A stretch of DNA of 7,019 nucleotides from Planctomycetaceae bacterium (GTDB lineage: Bacteria > Planctomycetota > Planctomycetia > Pirellulales > Thermoguttaceae): positions 1 to 7,019 of the forward strand of contig JAITQJ010000080.1 of the NCBI GenBank assembly GCA_031288955.1, given 5' to 3'. The first letter of the stretch is position 1. Every line of letters begins with the position of its first letter. This document shows positions 6,568 through 7,019 of the stretch, piece by piece. The notes under the pieces were generated by a model. It was not told the DNA's origin. It saw nothing but the letters and a program-made list of their open reading frames with translations, and ran no database searches. Both the position numbers and the translations under genes were made by a program.

Positions 6568-6726
6568 TTACCGCACATCGTTTTCGTAAAACGAAGCGAC
6601 AACTGTTTTCATTTTCGGTGTGATTTTGCTGTTTGCAAAGTCAAGCAATTCCTCTGGCTTGTCTGTTTTGCAATTATGCCATTCGTAAATCGAAGCGCAA
6701 ATGTCGCCGATAATTGCTCCGTACAT
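6568..6726 (-). pseudogene. N-terminal remnant of an ADP-ribosylglycohydrolase
   Basis: A 52-residue minus-strand frame begins MYGAIIGDICASIYEWHN and continues CKTDKPEE. This matches the very conserved beginning of the ADP-ribosylglycohydrolase (DraG-like) family, usually of the form GAIIGD-x-x-GS-x-(Y/F)E followed by N-x-K-T. Intact members are some 250 residues or more and soon reach a TDDT motif whose Asp residues bind the catalytic metals. Here the corresponding stretch reads ITPKMKTVVA, so the TDDT motif is gone, and the frame stops 52 codons after the ATG without further homology on the strand. No Shine-Dalgarno precedes the ATG, but a plausible promoter lies about 40 bases upstream. 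I read it as a decayed gene start rather than a functional small protein. A short expressed peptide remains possible. Confidence 0.72.
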
Positions 6727-6764
6727 CAGATTTGTTCGGTAACTAGATTTTCATTCCGCAATTC

Positions 6765-6793
6765 AGTATAGCACAGACGAGTTTTGTCCGCAA
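6765..6793 (-). promoter_or_regulatory. Extended -10 promoter facing the ADP-ribosylglycohydrolase remnant
   Basis: On the minus strand a -10 TATACT (6770-6765), preceded by TGC as in extended -10 promoters, lies 17 bases from TTGCGG (6793-6788), a weak -35. Transcription would start near 6758, about 32 bases before the remnant ATG at 6726. Confidence 0.55.
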
Positions 6794-6798
6794 GAGCA

Positions 6799-6833
6799 GG
6801 GTAAAGGGCTAGGGATTAGGGGCGAGGGGCGAG
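6799..6833. repeat. G-rich heptamer repeat with G-quadruplex potential
   Basis: Four consecutive 7-base units, GGGCTAG, GGATTAG, GGGCGAG and GGGCGAG, fill 6806-6833, preceded by another GGG at 6799-6801. Together there are five runs of three or four G on the plus strand with loops of 3-4 bases (TAAA, CTA, ATTA, CGA). This satisfies the usual intramolecular G-quadruplex pattern. Confidence 0.8.
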
Positions 6834-6850
6834 TAAATACGGGGAAATTT

Positions 6851-6904
6851 TGCAAAAATTGGCAAAATTGATAAAAATTAAAAAAAAAAAAAAATAAAAT
6901 AAAA
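6851..6904. repeat. Phased A-tracts and a 15-A homopolymer
   Basis: A-tracts begin at 6854, 6864 and 6873, roughly one helical turn apart within a degenerate 10-base unit of the form GCAAAAATT. They are followed by an uninterrupted run of 15 A (6880-6894) and two short AAAA blocks at 6896 and 6901. Such spacing predicts curved DNA. It ends about 18 bases upstream of a -35 element and could act as an UP element. Confidence 0.7.
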
Positions 6905-6921
6905 TTCTCAAAATATCCCTA

Positions 6922-6950
6922 TTGACATCTTTTAGTTGACACGTTATGCT
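6922..6950 (+). promoter_or_regulatory. Promoter of the right-edge gene
   Basis: A perfect -35 TTGACA (6922-6927), a 17-base spacer and TATGCT (6945-6950, four of six -10 bases) predict a start near 6957 and a leader of about 50 bases. The leader opens with a small hairpin, GAGGT at 6962-6966 against GCCTC at 6972-6976. Confidence 0.75.
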
Positions 6951-7007
6951 TAATAACAATGGAGGTATTGTGCCTCTATGTAAACACTATTTGAAAGGAG
7001 AACTGCT

Positions 7008-7019
7008 ATGTTCACGACA
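7008..7019 (+). CDS. Start of an unidentified gene, cut by window edge
   Basis: Only four codons (M-F-T-T) are present, so the product cannot be named. The start is supported by a strong Shine-Dalgarno, AAAGGAG at 6994-7000, spaced 7 bases from the ATG, and by a good promoter 58 bases upstream. A competing out-of-frame start, GTG 6970 behind GGAGG at 6961-6965, also stays open to the window edge but is less convincing. Confidence 0.65.

Larger units (their letters stand above)
6418..7007. other. Gene-poor regulatory strip
   Basis: These 590 bases carry no intact gene that I can support. In order they hold the oxidoreductase leader and promoter, a stretch with nothing recognised (6489-6567), the ADP-ribosylglycohydrolase remnant (6568-6726) and its promoter, a G-rich heptamer repeat, phased A-tracts with a 15-A run, and the promoter and leader of the right-edge gene. 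The plus-strand reading frame at 6390-6623 has no family likeness and overlaps the oxidoreductase start and promoter. Confidence 0.7.

Noticed and set aside
6390..6623. Plus-strand 77-residue frame
   Set aside because: It starts within the oxidoreductase repeat, crosses that gene's promoter and part of the ADP-ribosylglycohydrolase remnant, and has no recognisable family features.
6936..6956. Second TTGACA (6936-6941) with TAATAA (6951-6956) as a promoter
   Set aside because: The spacer would be only 9 bases; the TTGACA at 6922 with 17-base spacing to TATGCT is far better.

Overview
The window reads as a bacterial chromosome segment of roughly balanced base composition, most probably from a member of the Planctomycetota. 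The main pointers are a Tat-exported Gfo/Idh/MocA oxidoreductase ending in the Arg-x-Pro-Trp-like tail common in that phylum, several starts without a Shine-Dalgarno sequence, tRNA genes without an encoded CCA, and an unusually small MnmE-like GTPase. This assignment is an inference from protein character, not from a marker-gene comparison.

Left part (1-2007): the 3' nine-tenths or so of rpsA (ribosomal protein S1, six S1 domains, 5' end outside the window) is followed after 24 bases by a tRNA-Ala(CGC) gene with no promoter of its own. A 167-base gap then carries a textbook promoter (TTGACA, 17 bases, TATTAT) driving tRNA-Ser(GCT).

Middle (2030-5065): four plus-strand genes lie head to tail with overlaps or minimal gaps: a small VanZ-family membrane protein, an AlaC-type aminotransferase, D-aminoacyl-tRNA deacylase (dtd) and a shortened MnmE-like GTPase. 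The only good promoter seen upstream is that of tRNA-Ser, so tRNA-Ser and these genes may form one transcript. Three of the products or RNAs concern tRNA quality (tRNA, Dtd, MnmE-like), and AlaC supplies alanine.

Right part (5062-7019): a minus-strand Gfo/Idh/MocA-family protein with a Tat signal converges on the GTPase gene, the two stop codons overlapping. Its start region has a 15-base in-frame tandem repeat giving three ATGs, a Shine-Dalgarno sequence, a 9-bp hairpin or operator at the predicted transcription start, and a TATAAT promoter. Beyond it lies about 590 bases without an intact gene. This holds an N-terminal remnant of an ADP-ribosylglycohydrolase (minus strand) that still has an extended -10 promoter, a G-rich heptamer repeat with G-quadruplex potential, helically phased A-tracts with a 15-A run, and a strong promoter plus Shine-Dalgarno sequence for a plus-strand gene of which only the first four codons are inside the window.

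No IS element, CRISPR array or complete defence system is visible. The most unusual items are the domain-poor MnmE-like GTPase, the decayed ADP-ribosylglycohydrolase start, and the repeat-rich regulatory strip at the right end.
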